Assembly: GCA_046349915.1 (NCBI GenBank)
Contig: JAXMBL010000003.1
Coordinates: 1,240,001-1,304,000 of the forward strand
Direction: 5' to 3'
Length of the DNA stretch: 64,000 bases
DNA from: CAIXSC01 sp046349915
GTDB taxonomy: Bacteria; Planctomycetota; Planctomycetia; Pirellulales; Pirellulaceae
Position numbers and translations under genes: made by a program. How positions within the stretch are numbered: position 1 is the first letter of the stretch; each line of letters begins with the position of its first letter. Positions 42,044-52,082 of the stretch are shown here, one piece after another. The notes beneath the pieces were generated by a model that worked only from the letters and a program-made list of their open reading frames with translations, did not search any database and was not told the DNA's origin.

Positions 42044-45000
42044 GTCGCGAGTCGGCGTGGCTAGACGCGGGTGGATTGTTGTCGGTGAACGTGGCGGTGG
42101 ATGGAGGGGCCGTTGAGCGTGTGGTGGCGCGCTCCTATTCCCATCCAGCGTTGGGAAGCCGAGTAGTGGTGCGGTTGTCGGCGGAGCGCCTGTTGTCGGC
42201 CGAAGATCTGGCGATGGAGTTTTTGGGATTTGGCGCACAGTCCGTTACTCCACCGCTAGCGGTTCAGCGACGTGGCAGCATGAGTTTCGCGGCGTGGGCG
42301 CTCAGTAACGATCCGGCCAATGCGCGGTATGCGCTTGACCTCGTCAAGCGAATGAAGAAAGCAACTCGTCTCGCCCGTTCGAAGCCGGGCCATGCGTGGG
42401 ATGAGTATGTGGAGATGGCCAAGGAATTGGGGAGATCGGTACGCCACTTTCTGCCGCCGTTTTGGGAAGAAGCGGGGAGAGCTTATAAAGATCTGGGAAA
42501 CACGACCTATGCCGGCCGAGCGCTCACCAAGTCGCTCGAGGCGGAACGCGTGCATGCCTTGGAATCGGATCGAGCGCGGCGGCGTGATGTGGTATTGGAG
42601 TTTGTGCTGGCTGGGTGTATCGCGGGCAAGGCGTTGTCGGACTACGGCGCCGATCTTGCCGCTCAGTATCCTCCGGCCGAGGCCTATCAGATTTTTCGCG
42701 ATTTGTGCGTCCGCCGCACGCGTGGCGGCATGCCTCCCTGGGCTTCACTGCCTGGCGAATTCGCGAAACTGGCGCAGGCGGCCGGGTTGGATGCCGCCGC
42801 GGAGTTTGATCAGTGGCTGGAGGAACTGATTGATACTCCGGCGATGGCTCGGGCTGCCAACCAGTTCTGGAAAAACTGTGCCAAGAATTGTTGTCGTATC
42901 GTCGCTCGGAATTCCGCGTTTGCGATCTCATTGTTGCGACACACTCGCCCGACGCCTACCTATTACGGTACGAACTCGGTGTGGGAGTGGTTCGACATGC
43001 TTGAAGGCTGGGGAGTGCTTGAGTTTTTGGTCGTCGATGGGCATCATGGCGCGCCCGCCTTGGGGGAGCCGCTGGCTGAGTGGTTTGGACGAGTGGTGCG
43101 GTGTGAGTGTCCAGCGCCCGATCGTGTTCTTCAGTTGTTGGAACTCGTGGCGCCTCGCCTCAAGCAAGAAGGTCAACCACTTCAGTTAGGTTCGACGCCG
43201 CGTTACGGTCGAGCGTCGATCGACATTGACTTGTTGGAGGCTTGCCTCGGGCTACAGGTCAAAGTCGACACACCGCCGGCTCGCTTCTCGGTCGACTTCA
43301 ATCGCTGGTTGGAACGTGAACCAACGCATGCATTGCGTAACCAGGATTTAGTTCATTCGACGCAGGATGAACGGTTCAGCGAGGCAGTCTTCGAAGGGTT
43401 TCGCGGCGCTTTGGCAAGTCGCGGGGTGGAGGAAAAAATCGAACGTTGGCGAACCGTGCGGGCGCCCGCGAAGCGAGCATTCCCACAAGCGGCCCGCGAA
43501 CGTCCCGGCCTAAGCCGTTTGTGGCGGCGGCACGGGGAGACGATGGTATCGGCCATGGAGCAGGCTGGGTTGGCAAGTTTCGAGTCGCTGGTCAAACACT
43601 TGCGGGAGACGATTTGGCCCGATGCTTTGCGGCTGTTTCCGGAAATGGCCGCGAGGTTCGAAAAGTTGGACGGCGCGGAATTGCTCGCACGAGTGCTGCG
43701 CGAGGGATGTATTGATGAATTGGGTTGGCCTGCGCTTGAGCAACTAGTTGATAAGCACCAGTTGAAGATCGAATCGAGTAAACGTACCGACGCGGTCAAT
43801 GCGTGGGCGAGTTTTCCCCGACTCGTCGTGATCGACAACACGTATGCTTATTCCGTTGATGGAGCTGGCAACGAACTCAAGCATGAGTTGCGGCTGCCGC
43901 CAAATTCTGAGTTGACCGGTTTGACGGCCGTGGGGAATGAGTTGGCGATTGGGTATACCGACAAACAATGGCAACGGAGTTTTCACTGGACAAGCGACCC
44001 TCAACAGGTCTACTCCACCGACTACGTGCATGGTTTCATCGCGACGCGTAGCTGTCGTGCGATCGCTTGGAAAGACGGCGGGGCGTTTTTGGGACACCGA
44101 GCCGTGCGGCCGGGAGACAAGGAACCGCCCGCTTCGTGCGAATTCCTCAGCGATGGCCTGCGCATGTGGAAGAAGAACGCACGCTATGAGCCCGCGATTG
44201 GCGGCTACTCTTCGTACCTCACGGAAGTCGATCCGGAGACCGGCAAGGAATTGCGTGCTAGCGTCCCCGCGTGGTTCGAGCAGGTGGATGGGGGGAAATT
44301 GATGGTGGGCACGAGTGATCTCTTGCCTGTCCCTGCTGGCACGGAGAATTCACTTTTGGGCGTCAAGAATGGATTCCTTGGTTGGAAGGTGACGAAGCGA
44401 AGCGACGGCGCCTATCGTGGCGAAGGAATCGATGGACGCCGTTGGGATTCGTCGTTGCACGACGTGTGGGGAGAACCGCTCATGCCGGTCGGTATGCTGC
44501 GACGCCCAGGAGCGGACGACTACTGGCCGATGATCGTTCGAGAAGATCGAGCGAGCGGCACGGTGTGCTTGATGGATCATGCGGGCCAAACCGAGATTGC
44601 TGTGCTGTCAGAGTTTCAGTCGGACTTCGCTTGGGGGCAAGTCACGCTGCTGCCGCTGGAGTTTTGGCACTTCTTGCAGCCGCGGCATGAGCCTTCGTCG
44701 CGACGACTGCGAGGTGTAACGGCCGATGATTGTCGCGAACTACTGGCCGCCGCGACTCGTGATCGCAAACTGCACGAAGCCAATGCTTCAATTTCAACCT
44801 CAGCATCAGCGAGCGGTCAGATCGAGAGTCCGTTGACTGAGGTGAAACTGGCAGTCAAGCAACTCTTGCCTGATGCGCCGCCGCGCATGGTCCTTGGGAT
44901 TGCTCGCTTGATTGAACGCGTGGAGCAGCAATGGTCTGGCTTCGAGACCTTGCGTCAAGAATTTCTCGCCGAAGCTCGTGGCGAGTTTGCGTCGGGCCAA

Positions 45001-47151
45001 GGGATGTCTGCTCAGCGATCCCGCGTGGATAGCAGCGCGCCGCTCTGGTCGTTGCCGTCGATCCATTACTACCACAGTGGCTCCGAAGATTCACTGGCGA
45101 ACCACTTGGAGCAGGTCGCTGCTTTTTTCCGGGGCGAGCGTGACTCGGGAGAGTTGCCCAGCACTGACTTCGTCTGGTTTAGTTTGATCGAGGAGGTGGA
45201 TTCGAAGGCGTGGGCGACTGCATGGCGAGTTGCCGTTGGGCAGTGGGAAGAGAAGATCACCGCGGACTCGCCGTGGTGGGAATTACTGGAGTGGTGGAGG
45301 CATGTCGGCATCTCGACGTTGCCGGGACGGTTCGATGCTTATGGAGCGGCGCCGATCGGCGCGCCGAAACGGTCGTATGGCGGGTATGACTTGGAATTAG
45401 AGGCTGGACGTTCTCGCGGCGTGCGTGTCGGCGATGATCGTTTCGTCATCATCGAGAACCAAAGCTACAACTCTTCGCCCTACATGATTCTGCGCTACTC
45501 GACGTCGCCTACTCCAATTGCACCGCCTGGCTTCGATTGCTTGATCACGCGTCCGTTGAGAACCAAGCATGACCCCGAGCGTTGGCAAGCGTTCGTGGCG
45601 AAGGTTCAAGGACGTTCGTCGCCGCCCATTCCGACCGCCGAGGAACTGAGCGAGGTGGCGGAGCGAATCGGAGTCTCGCCCGAGGAGGTGGGCTTGGTGT
45701 GGATGGGTGGAGTCAACTTGGACATGTATGGAAGCAACTTCCTGCCTGCTCAACTGCGCACGGCGTTGGGCTGGAAGCTATCGGCTGCGAATGCTGCTCG
45801 ACAATCGCTGAAGAATGTCGAGGGGTCGGTTAGGCAACGGCTCTACGATTCGATCGTTGCCTTGGGACTCGATGCCCCTTTCGCCGAAGATCGACGACCC
45901 GTTTGGGAGTCGCTGGAGAAAGAGTGGCGCGCCGTGTTGCCAAAGCGTATCGCCCTCGAGCCTGCTCTTCAGAAGCGCCTGGTCTCGATGGGATCGCGAT
46001 ATCATGCCAACATCGGGCAACAGCGTCTGTTGGAAATCGCATCGGCCCCGGAAACTCATCCGCTGCTTGAGCCTCGTGCGATGGAGATCAAGCGAGTGGA
46101 GGATGACGGGCGCAAGGCGTTTACCTTGGCGCCGACGCAAACTCTCCCTGGAGAAGAGTCGGCGGAGCCCCTCGATCTTTCACTGTTGAAGTCGATTGTG
46201 CAATTGATCGCGGTAGTGCATGCGGAGACTCCGCTGGGGCATGCCGCGCGAACGGATGTCGCCGCGTTGACGCGTCGCGTGGTGAATTGGCTTGACGATG
46301 CTCGTTCAATGCTCCGTTGTCGCGAGTTGGTTTTCCATCGGTCGGGCGCGGAAAAATCACTAACCCCGTTGGACTGGATGACTCAGCAATTTGGCGAACC
46401 GCAATGTCGCGCGGAGAGCGGTGAGAGTTCGTGGGAAGATCACTTGTTTGTCGTGAAGGCGCTAGACGCACAAGATCGACTCTTCATCGCGCTGCGTCCG
46501 TCGGAGGCGAAAGGCGCCGCGGAGTTTGCGCGGACGCACGGCATTCTGGCCAGCGAAGTAGGTTGGAACGATCGGGACGCCTCGCTGGTAACTTTGCTGG
46601 GACTCTTCAAGAGCGCTGGATTTCGGGCGTTGGCGAGGGCCCTGGAGGGGGAAGGATTGCCAGCGGGGCGTTGGCCGCATGATCCGCGTTTGGCTGCCCC
46701 TGCCGCGGTTGAGGCGGTGCGCGAGCGATTCTCGCTGAACCCCGAGGCGGCGACTCTCTACCTACAATTGTTATCTCTGCCCGAACCCTCGGATGCGAAT
46801 GTGCGTCAGTGGAACGAGTGGTCGGCGGCGACCTTGAAGGCCGCGGGGAAGGAACTGTTGCAGGCGAAGTTGGTTCTCGAGGCTAAACGCGCGCGAGCTG
46901 GGCGTTCGCTGTTTTTACCGGGTGAATGGCTGGAGAATAAGACGCCCTGGTTGCCTGTGGAAGCTTGGAAACTGGGGCATTTGCATGACGTTGATCCCGC
47001 GGCGGGTGATCCTCTGGCAACGGTGGGATTTCTGGTTTTTCGCCCATTTGAACAGCTATTCACGGCCGCCTGGGAGCGAGTGCTGAGAGGCGACTCGCCG
47101 AGGTACGAAGAGGCTCAAGTGACAACTCGCAAGAAAGGAACCAAGAAGTGA
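42040..47151 (+). CDS. Very large protein of unknown function in a MoxR-vWA operon
   Basis: A 1703-residue protein, no family name recognised. The N-terminal 550 residues are mainly helical (LVKRMKKATRLARSKPGHAW, EAERVHALESDRARRRDVVL, VLEFVLAGCIAGKALSDYGA). Residues about 590-900 are beta-rich and look like a propeller or sandwich (FPRLVVIDNTYAYSVDGAGN, SYLTEVDPETGKELRASVPA). The C-terminal half returns to helices with an acidic/aromatic tail (EWLENKTPWLPVEAWKLGHL). Similar giant proteins accompany DUF4132 or MoxR genes in actinobacteria, as far as I recall. No signal peptide or membrane helix. Translationally coupled on both sides by 4-nt overlaps. A GTGA overlap starts the next gene at 47148. 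Confidence 0.7.
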   Translation: MSRESAWLDAGGLLSVNVAVDGGAVERVVARSYSHPALGSRVVVRLSAERLLSAEDLAMEFLGFGAQSVTPPLAVQRRGSMSFAAWALSNDPANARYALDLVKRMKKATRLARSKPGHAWDEYVEMAKELGRSVRHFLPPFWEEAGRAYKDLGNTTYAGRALTKSLEAERVHALESDRARRRDVVLEFVLAGCIAGKALSDYGADLAAQYPPAEAYQIFRDLCVRRTRGGMPPWASLPGEFAKLAQAAGLDAAAEFDQWLEELIDTPAMARAANQFWKNCAKNCCRIVARNSAFAISLLRHTRPTPTYYGTNSVWEWFDMLEGWGVLEFLVVDGHHGAPALGEPLAEWFGRVVRCECPAPDRVLQLLELVAPRLKQEGQPLQLGSTPRYGRASIDIDLLEACLGLQVKVDTPPARFSVDFNRWLEREPTHALRNQDLVHSTQDERFSEAVFEGFRGALASRGVEEKIERWRTVRAPAKRAFPQAARERPGLSRLWRRHGETMVSAMEQAGLASFESLVKHLRETIWPDALRLFPEMAARFEKLDGAELLARVLREGCIDELGWPALEQLVDKHQLKIESSKRTDAVNAWASFPRLVVIDNTYAYSVDGAGNELKHELRLPPNSELTGLTAVGNELAIGYTDKQWQRSFHWTSDPQQVYSTDYVHGFIATRSCRAIAWKDGGAFLGHRAVRPGDKEPPASCEFLSDGLRMWKKNARYEPAIGGYSSYLTEVDPETGKELRASVPAWFEQVDGGKLMVGTSDLLPVPAGTENSLLGVKNGFLGWKVTKRSDGAYRGEGIDGRRWDSSLHDVWGEPLMPVGMLRRPGADDYWPMIVREDRASGTVCLMDHAGQTEIAVLSEFQSDFAWGQVTLLPLEFWHFLQPRHEPSSRRLRGVTADDCRELLAAATRDRKLHEANASISTSASASGQIESPLTEVKLAVKQLLPDAPPRMVLGIARLIERVEQQWSGFETLRQEFLAEARGEFASGQGMSAQRSRVDSSAPLWSLPSIHYYHSGSEDSLANHLEQVAAFFRGERDSGELPSTDFVWFSLIEEVDSKAWATAWRVAVGQWEEKITADSPWWELLEWWRHVGISTLPGRFDAYGAAPIGAPKRSYGGYDLELEAGRSRGVRVGDDRFVIIENQSYNSSPYMILRYSTSPTPIAPPGFDCLITRPLRTKHDPERWQAFVAKVQGRSSPPIPTAEELSEVAERIGVSPEEVGLVWMGGVNLDMYGSNFLPAQLRTALGWKLSAANAARQSLKNVEGSVRQRLYDSIVALGLDAPFAEDRRPVWESLEKEWRAVLPKRIALEPALQKRLVSMGSRYHANIGQQRLLEIASAPETHPLLEPRAMEIKRVEDDGRKAFTLAPTQTLPGEESAEPLDLSLLKSIVQLIAVVHAETPLGHAARTDVAALTRRVVNWLDDARSMLRCRELVFHRSGAEKSLTPLDWMTQQFGEPQCRAESGESSWEDHLFVVKALDAQDRLFIALRPSEAKGAAEFARTHGILASEVGWNDRDASLVTLLGLFKSAGFRALARALEGEGLPAGRWPHDPRLAAPAAVEAVRERFSLNPEAATLYLQLLSLPEPSDANVRQWNEWSAATLKAAGKELLQAKLVLEAKRARAGRSLFLPGEWLENKTPWLPVEAWKLGHLHDVDPAAGDPLATVGFLVFRPFEQLFTAAWERVLRGDSPRYEEAQVTTRKKGTKK

Positions 47152-48452
47152 GTCGGCCCAGCAAGAAAGGGACCGCGACGTCGGTTGCGCCGGCTAAGGT
47201 GGCGGACGAGGTGGCGGAGGAGAATCGCGGGGAGAATAGCACACGAAGCGAAACGGAAAGTGGATACCAAGCGACGTCGACGCCGCGTCGCATTCAACAG
47301 CCGCCTGCGGAAACTCATTACGCGGGCGAGTTGGCTTTCTTGCGAGCGATCGACTCGGCTCCACGTCCTCGAGGTTGGCGATTGTCGCCCGAACGCGTCG
47401 TCGACTTTATTTGTGGGTCTCGAGGCGAGTCGATTCGTGCGCCCGCGGGCGCCGAACTCCCCTCGGAAATGCCACGGTCGCTCATCCTCGATCCCAAGTT
47501 TGTTGGCTCGCGAGCTTTGGTCGAACGTTGCGTCGTCACACTCGCAGGCGAACGAGGGCTGTTATTGGTGGGACAGCCAGGCACGGCAAAAAGCATGCTA
47601 GGTGAACTGCTGGCCGCGGCGATCAGTGGCTCGAGTGGACTGGCGATTCAAGGAACGGCGGGTGCGAGCGAGGACCATTTGCGATATGGCTGGAATTACG
47701 CGATGCTGCTCGACCGCGGACCTCGACCCGAGGCGTTGGTGCCATCGCCGGTGCTCGTGGCCATGCGGACGGGATCATTGGTGCGAGTCGAAGAGATCAC
47801 TCGTTGCTTGCCTGAAGTTCAGGATTCATTGATTAGTGTGCTCAGCGAACGTCGCATGATCATCCCCGAGTTGACGGGAGAATCGGGGAGTATCTTTGCG
47901 GCGCCCGGCTTCAATGTCATCGCGACGGCGAATCTGCGTGATCGTGGAGTATCCGAGATGTCGGCCGCGTTAAAGCGTCGTTTTAATTTTGAAACGGTCG
48001 CACCGATAGCTGACGCACGACAAGAAATGAATCTGGTGGGAACTCGTGCGACGGCCACGCTGGCCGAGACCTTGGGCCAGCCTGACAAGACGCCGATGGT
48101 CGATACTCGATTGCTGGAGATCTTGGTGACTGCTTTCCGCGATTTACGCGAAGGCCGTACCGAAGAAGGATGGAATGTGGAACGACCAGCGGCAGCGATG
48201 AGTACCGCCGAGGCGGTGACTGTACTCACCTCGATCGTGCGGCAAGGCGCCTTTTTCCCGGCGCTGAAGGATCCTGTTTCGTTGCTGCCTGGCTATCTGC
48301 TCGGAGTCGTGCTGAAGGATAACTCGGAGGATCGCGAGCGGTTGTTGGCGTATTGGGATGGGCCTGTTCGTCGTCGAGGCGAGGCAGACCCTTTATGGAA
48401 GAGAATGTACGAATTGCGAGCCGTGTTGGAGGAAGCGGGACGGGAGTTGTAA
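47148..48452 (+). CDS. MoxR-type AAA+ ATPase, YehL subfamily
   Basis: A 434-residue AAA+ ATPase. Start GTG at 47148, overlapping the previous stop by 4 nt. Low-complexity first 50 residues. Walker A GQPGTAKS (142-149), GWNYAMLL (181-188), Walker B-like LVRVEEI (211-217) with Glu in the place of the usual Asp, sensor 1 ATAN (259-262), arginine finger KRR (276-278). In MoxR families the hexamer works with a vWA partner to remodel proteins or insert metals. The gene order with DUF5682, vWA and SWIM genes matches E. coli yehL-yehM-yehP-yehQ, so I assign it to the YehL subfamily. Function of that subfamily is unproven. Confidence 0.88.
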   Translation: MSRPSKKGTATSVAPAKVADEVAEENRGENSTRSETESGYQATSTPRRIQQPPAETHYAGELAFLRAIDSAPRPRGWRLSPERVVDFICGSRGESIRAPAGAELPSEMPRSLILDPKFVGSRALVERCVVTLAGERGLLLVGQPGTAKSMLGELLAAAISGSSGLAIQGTAGASEDHLRYGWNYAMLLDRGPRPEALVPSPVLVAMRTGSLVRVEEITRCLPEVQDSLISVLSERRMIIPELTGESGSIFAAPGFNVIATANLRDRGVSEMSAALKRRFNFETVAPIADARQEMNLVGTRATATLAETLGQPDKTPMVDTRLLEILVTAFRDLREGRTEEGWNVERPAAAMSTAEAVTVLTSIVRQGAFFPALKDPVSLLPGYLLGVVLKDNSEDRERLLAYWDGPVRRRGEADPLWKRMYELRAVLEEAGREL

Positions 48453-48455
48453 GTC

Positions 48456-51400
48456 ATGGATGTGGGAGCTCCCGAGGACGTTTTCCAGCAATTGGTCGCC
48501 TGTCAGACGCCCCTGCTATGCGGCGTGCGACATCACTCCGCGGCGCTTGCTCGAGTCTTGCCGAGCCTGCTGGATGACTTTGCGCCCGAGGCGGTCTTGG
48601 TAGAAATGCCGACCGACTTCCGTTCCTGGATCAAGTACTTGGGCCGCGATGATCTGGAGACGCCGGTTGCTCTGGCGGCCTGCGATCAAGCGAAGTTGCT
48701 GTCGTTTTACCCGCTTGCCGACTTTTCGCCCGAACTCGTCGCCATTCGCTGGGCCGCTCGACATGGCGTGCCCGTCGAGCCGATTGATGCGAGCTTGAGT
48801 CAGAAGGCCGCTTGGGATGAAGAAGAGTTGGTGGTGGAGGCAAACGCTCCGTCGAGTCATGAGGGGGAGTCTTTGCTGCATAAACTCCTGGAGCGGAACG
48901 AGTCGCGAGACTCGGGCGACTTGTGGGAACGGCTCGTCGAAACTCCCGCGAACGATTCAACTCCGGAAGCGATACGACGAGCGGCACTGTGGTTTGGCTG
49001 GACGCTTCGCTATTCAGCGGGTGGAGCGACCCTGCGTGATGCTGCTCGCGAAGCTGCCATGCGCCAGGCGATTGCCGCGGCGCCGAAACATAGTGTGGCC
49101 GTGATCGGCGCCTTTCATGCAGCGGCGTTGCTCCCGGATCCCATTCGATTTCCGGCCGAGCCAAGACCGGAATCGCTCGAAACGAATTCCGCTCCGACAC
49201 TCACGACCTGTCTCGTCCCTTATTCCTTCTCGCAACTTGATCAGCGCAGCGGATATCCCGCGGGAGTCCTAGATCCCGAATGGCAGCAAGCGATGCTGGC
49301 CGCGGGCGATCCCGCCGCAACTCATGCCACCTTGACGGAATTCGCGGTCGCGCTCTGTCGCCGACTACGCGAGGCTGGGCATACCGCGGGAACGCCGGAC
49401 GCAGTGGAGATTGTCCGGTTTGCGGGAGATCTCGCTCGTCTGCGCAAACTTGCGGCGCCGGGGCGAGGTGAGTTGCTTGAGGCGATTCAGTCGTGCTTGG
49501 TTTGCGGGGACTTGTGGGGACGTGGGCGAGCTGTGGCCGCTGCCGCGCGTCAAATTTTTATCGGGCAACGGCGGGGGCGAGTGCCTGCGGGGATCCCGCG
49601 TGGTGGACTGACTGTCCAAGTCGAGGAAACCGTTGCGCGACTCAAGTTGCCTGGTCCGGAGGCGATGGACAGCGAGTCGCGAGAGTTGCGTCTTGACCCG
49701 CTCCGTTCACGTTTAGACCGAGCTCGCGCCGTCACCTTTCGTCGTTCGCAATGGTTGGGAGTTCAATACGCACAACGTATTGATGTGGGGAGCGTCGGTG
49801 ATCGCGAGAACCTCACGGAGGTCTGGCGAGTGGCGTGGACGCACAGCACTGCCGCAACGGTGGAAGCGGTCAGTATTCACGGAGTGACGCTCGAGCAAGC
49901 ATGCGAGTCGCGTGTCAGGCGAATTCGGCGAAACGCGGCGGCTTCCGCGGACATCAATGGAGCCTGCGATTCGATTCTGCCGGAAGACCTCGTTGCTCGC
50001 TTGATGGCCGCTGCCGACTGTGGATTAGTCACAACGGTTGCTTCGTTGCTAGGCGAACTCAGTGGACCGTTCCTGATTGCGGCCACCGTGCCTCAACTGG
50101 TGGCGGCTGCGTCATTGGTGGAACGGATCGCAGCGGGGCACGTTCCCGGCCTGCCTCGACAAGCAGAATTGGCCGCGGAGCCTGATGTGGGTTGGCTTCA
50201 CGTGCCCGCGACGCTACTCGATCTACGACCATTGCTCGAAGCTGCTATCGCCGGCTTGGAGGGATTGGGCGGTTCGAATCAAGCCGGTGACGTAACCACG
50301 GTCGTGGAATTGACGGCGCTGGTCCGTGGCGAGCGAGTGGACGCGGAGGCGTCATTGAGTAGTTCGTTATGGATCGCTCTGCGATCACGACTGGCTCGTC
50401 TGCGTCGCGATGGTTCGCCCAGGATGCAGGGCGCCGCTTGGGGGGCGCTGGCGATGGCCGGCGCGATCGATCTCCCGCGTCTGCAATCGCCGCTTGCCAG
50501 TTGGTATGACGGTGCGTCGCATCCCGAGGGGCGAGAATGTTTGCGAGAGCGACTGGCCGGATTGATGTCGCCGCTTGCTCCGCTCGTCGTCCAGGAGACG
50601 GAATGGTTGGCGGGACTTCAGCAATGCCTCAAGACTTCGCCTGACGAGGAGTTCCTGGCCCGATTGCCGGCGTTACGAGCCGGCTTTGAAAGCATGTTGC
50701 CTGTCGACCGTGTTCGTCTGTTGGCGAGTCTATTGTCCGCCGCGGGTTTGCAGGGAGCCAACTCGTCGGGAGCGGCGTTGACTGGCGGAGGGCGAGTGCA
50801 CGAAGACCCCGAGTTATTGGCGGCGATATTGGTTGCGGATCGAGCGGGGCGGGCCGCTGTGGCTCGACTGCTACCTAATCTCATGTTACCCCTTGTCGCT
50901 TCACGGGCGGCGCCGAATTCGCAGGCCTCGCTGTCGGGTGAACAGGAACAAGCAGCCCGTGAAATGCCCGCCATTATTCCGCTGGCGGATCGCTGGCGTC
51001 TGGTGTTGGGAGTGAAAGGCTGCCAGTCGTCCACCGCACGAGTGGCCGCCAGTGCATTAGACCAACTGTATGGCCCTGGTTTACTCGAGGGACGCGGAGA
51101 ACGAGCTGATCTCGCGACAGGAGGAGACGAGGCGCCAGCCCCCTCGCCTCGCGAGTGGGTCGAGCAAGTGGCTGGTTTGTTTGGCAAGGAAGTTTGTGAG
51201 GAGGTCTTGGGGGCGGCGCTAGCCGGCGGACGTGCAGCGCTGCTGGAGCATCTTGATCCAGCAGCCGTGCGACCCTCGGTGACTCTGCTGGAGCAAGTTC
51301 TATCGTTGCGCGGGGCCGTGCCGGAGCGCGAACTCGCCGCCTTGCGAAAACTCGCGCGGAAGATCGTGCAGCGGCTTGTGGAAAAGTTGGCCCAGCGAGT

Positions 51401-52082
51401 CCGACCTGCGCTGGTGGGACTAAGTTCCTCAAGGCCGACGCGACGCGCCAGCCGACGCCTCGATTTCGCTCGCTCGATTGACGCCAATCTCCATACGGCT
51501 CGACGCCGCGAGGATGGACGCGTGTCGTTGGCCCCTCGACAATTGGTGTTTCGTTCTCCGGCCCGTCGCGAAATGGATTGGCATCTGGTGTTCGTGGTCG
51601 ATGTCTCGGGTTCGATGGATGCATCCGTGGTCTACAGTGCGATGTTGGCGGCGATCTTCTCCGCATTGCCTGCGATCGACGTTACGTTCTTGGCCTTTAG
51701 CACCGAAGTGATCGACCTGTCAAACTCGACCGATGACGCGCTGGGGCTGTTGTTGGAAGTGCGAGTCGGCGGAGGAACTCACATTGGTCAGGGACTTCGG
51801 GCTGCTCGGCATCGTGTGCGGAATCCATCGCGCACACTCGTCGTGCTGGTCACCGATTTTGACGAGGGTATTTCGGTCGGCGAGATGTTGGCGGAAGTGC
51901 GTCAACTGGCCGAGAGCGGCGCGAAGCTGATCGGTCTGGCTGCGTTGGATGATGATGCGAAACCTCGTTACAACAAAGGAAACGCCGCGGCGGTTGTCGC
52001 GGCGGGCATGCCGGTTGCCGCGGTAAGTCCCGAACGTTTGGCGGAATGGGTCGGCGATCAGATTCGTGGAGGTTCGCGATGA
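48456..52082 (+). CDS. DUF5682 (YehM-like) and vWA (YehP-like) fusion protein
   Basis: A 1208-residue cytoplasmic protein. The N-terminus (residues about 15-230) carries LLCGVRHHSA (21-30), VLVEMPTDF (47-55) and VIGAFHAAAL (216-225), motifs resembling the His/Glu signature of TraB/TIKI/EreA-type hydrolases. Residues about 230-1000 are DUF5682-like helical repeats. The C-terminal vWA domain has a complete MIDAS: DVSGS (1049-1053), Thr1108 in GGGTHIG, Asp1134 in VTDFDEG. A basic linker (SSRPTRRASRRLDFARSIDA) precedes it. E. coli has these as separate yehM and yehP genes. ATG 48456 is 3 nt after the ATPase stop. Likely adapter for the MoxR ATPase; the N-domain activity is an inference. Confidence 0.85.
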   Translation: MDVGAPEDVFQQLVACQTPLLCGVRHHSAALARVLPSLLDDFAPEAVLVEMPTDFRSWIKYLGRDDLETPVALAACDQAKLLSFYPLADFSPELVAIRWAARHGVPVEPIDASLSQKAAWDEEELVVEANAPSSHEGESLLHKLLERNESRDSGDLWERLVETPANDSTPEAIRRAALWFGWTLRYSAGGATLRDAAREAAMRQAIAAAPKHSVAVIGAFHAAALLPDPIRFPAEPRPESLETNSAPTLTTCLVPYSFSQLDQRSGYPAGVLDPEWQQAMLAAGDPAATHATLTEFAVALCRRLREAGHTAGTPDAVEIVRFAGDLARLRKLAAPGRGELLEAIQSCLVCGDLWGRGRAVAAAARQIFIGQRRGRVPAGIPRGGLTVQVEETVARLKLPGPEAMDSESRELRLDPLRSRLDRARAVTFRRSQWLGVQYAQRIDVGSVGDRENLTEVWRVAWTHSTAATVEAVSIHGVTLEQACESRVRRIRRNAAASADINGACDSILPEDLVARLMAAADCGLVTTVASLLGELSGPFLIAATVPQLVAAASLVERIAAGHVPGLPRQAELAAEPDVGWLHVPATLLDLRPLLEAAIAGLEGLGGSNQAGDVTTVVELTALVRGERVDAEASLSSSLWIALRSRLARLRRDGSPRMQGAAWGALAMAGAIDLPRLQSPLASWYDGASHPEGRECLRERLAGLMSPLAPLVVQETEWLAGLQQCLKTSPDEEFLARLPALRAGFESMLPVDRVRLLASLLSAAGLQGANSSGAALTGGGRVHEDPELLAAILVADRAGRAAVARLLPNLMLPLVASRAAPNSQASLSGEQEQAAREMPAIIPLADRWRLVLGVKGCQSSTARVAASALDQLYGPGLLEGRGERADLATGGDEAPAPSPREWVEQVAGLFGKEVCEEVLGAALAGGRAALLEHLDPAAVRPSVTLLEQVLSLRGAVPERELAALRKLARKIVQRLVEKLAQRVRPALVGLSSSRPTRRASRRLDFARSIDANLHTARRREDGRVSLAPRQLVFRSPARREMDWHLVFVVDVSGSMDASVVYSAMLAAIFSALPAIDVTFLAFSTEVIDLSNSTDDALGLLLEVRVGGGTHIGQGLRAARHRVRNPSRTLVVLVTDFDEGISVGEMLAEVRQLAESGAKLIGLAALDDDAKPRYNKGNAAAVVAAGMPVAAVSPERLAEWVGDQIRGGSR

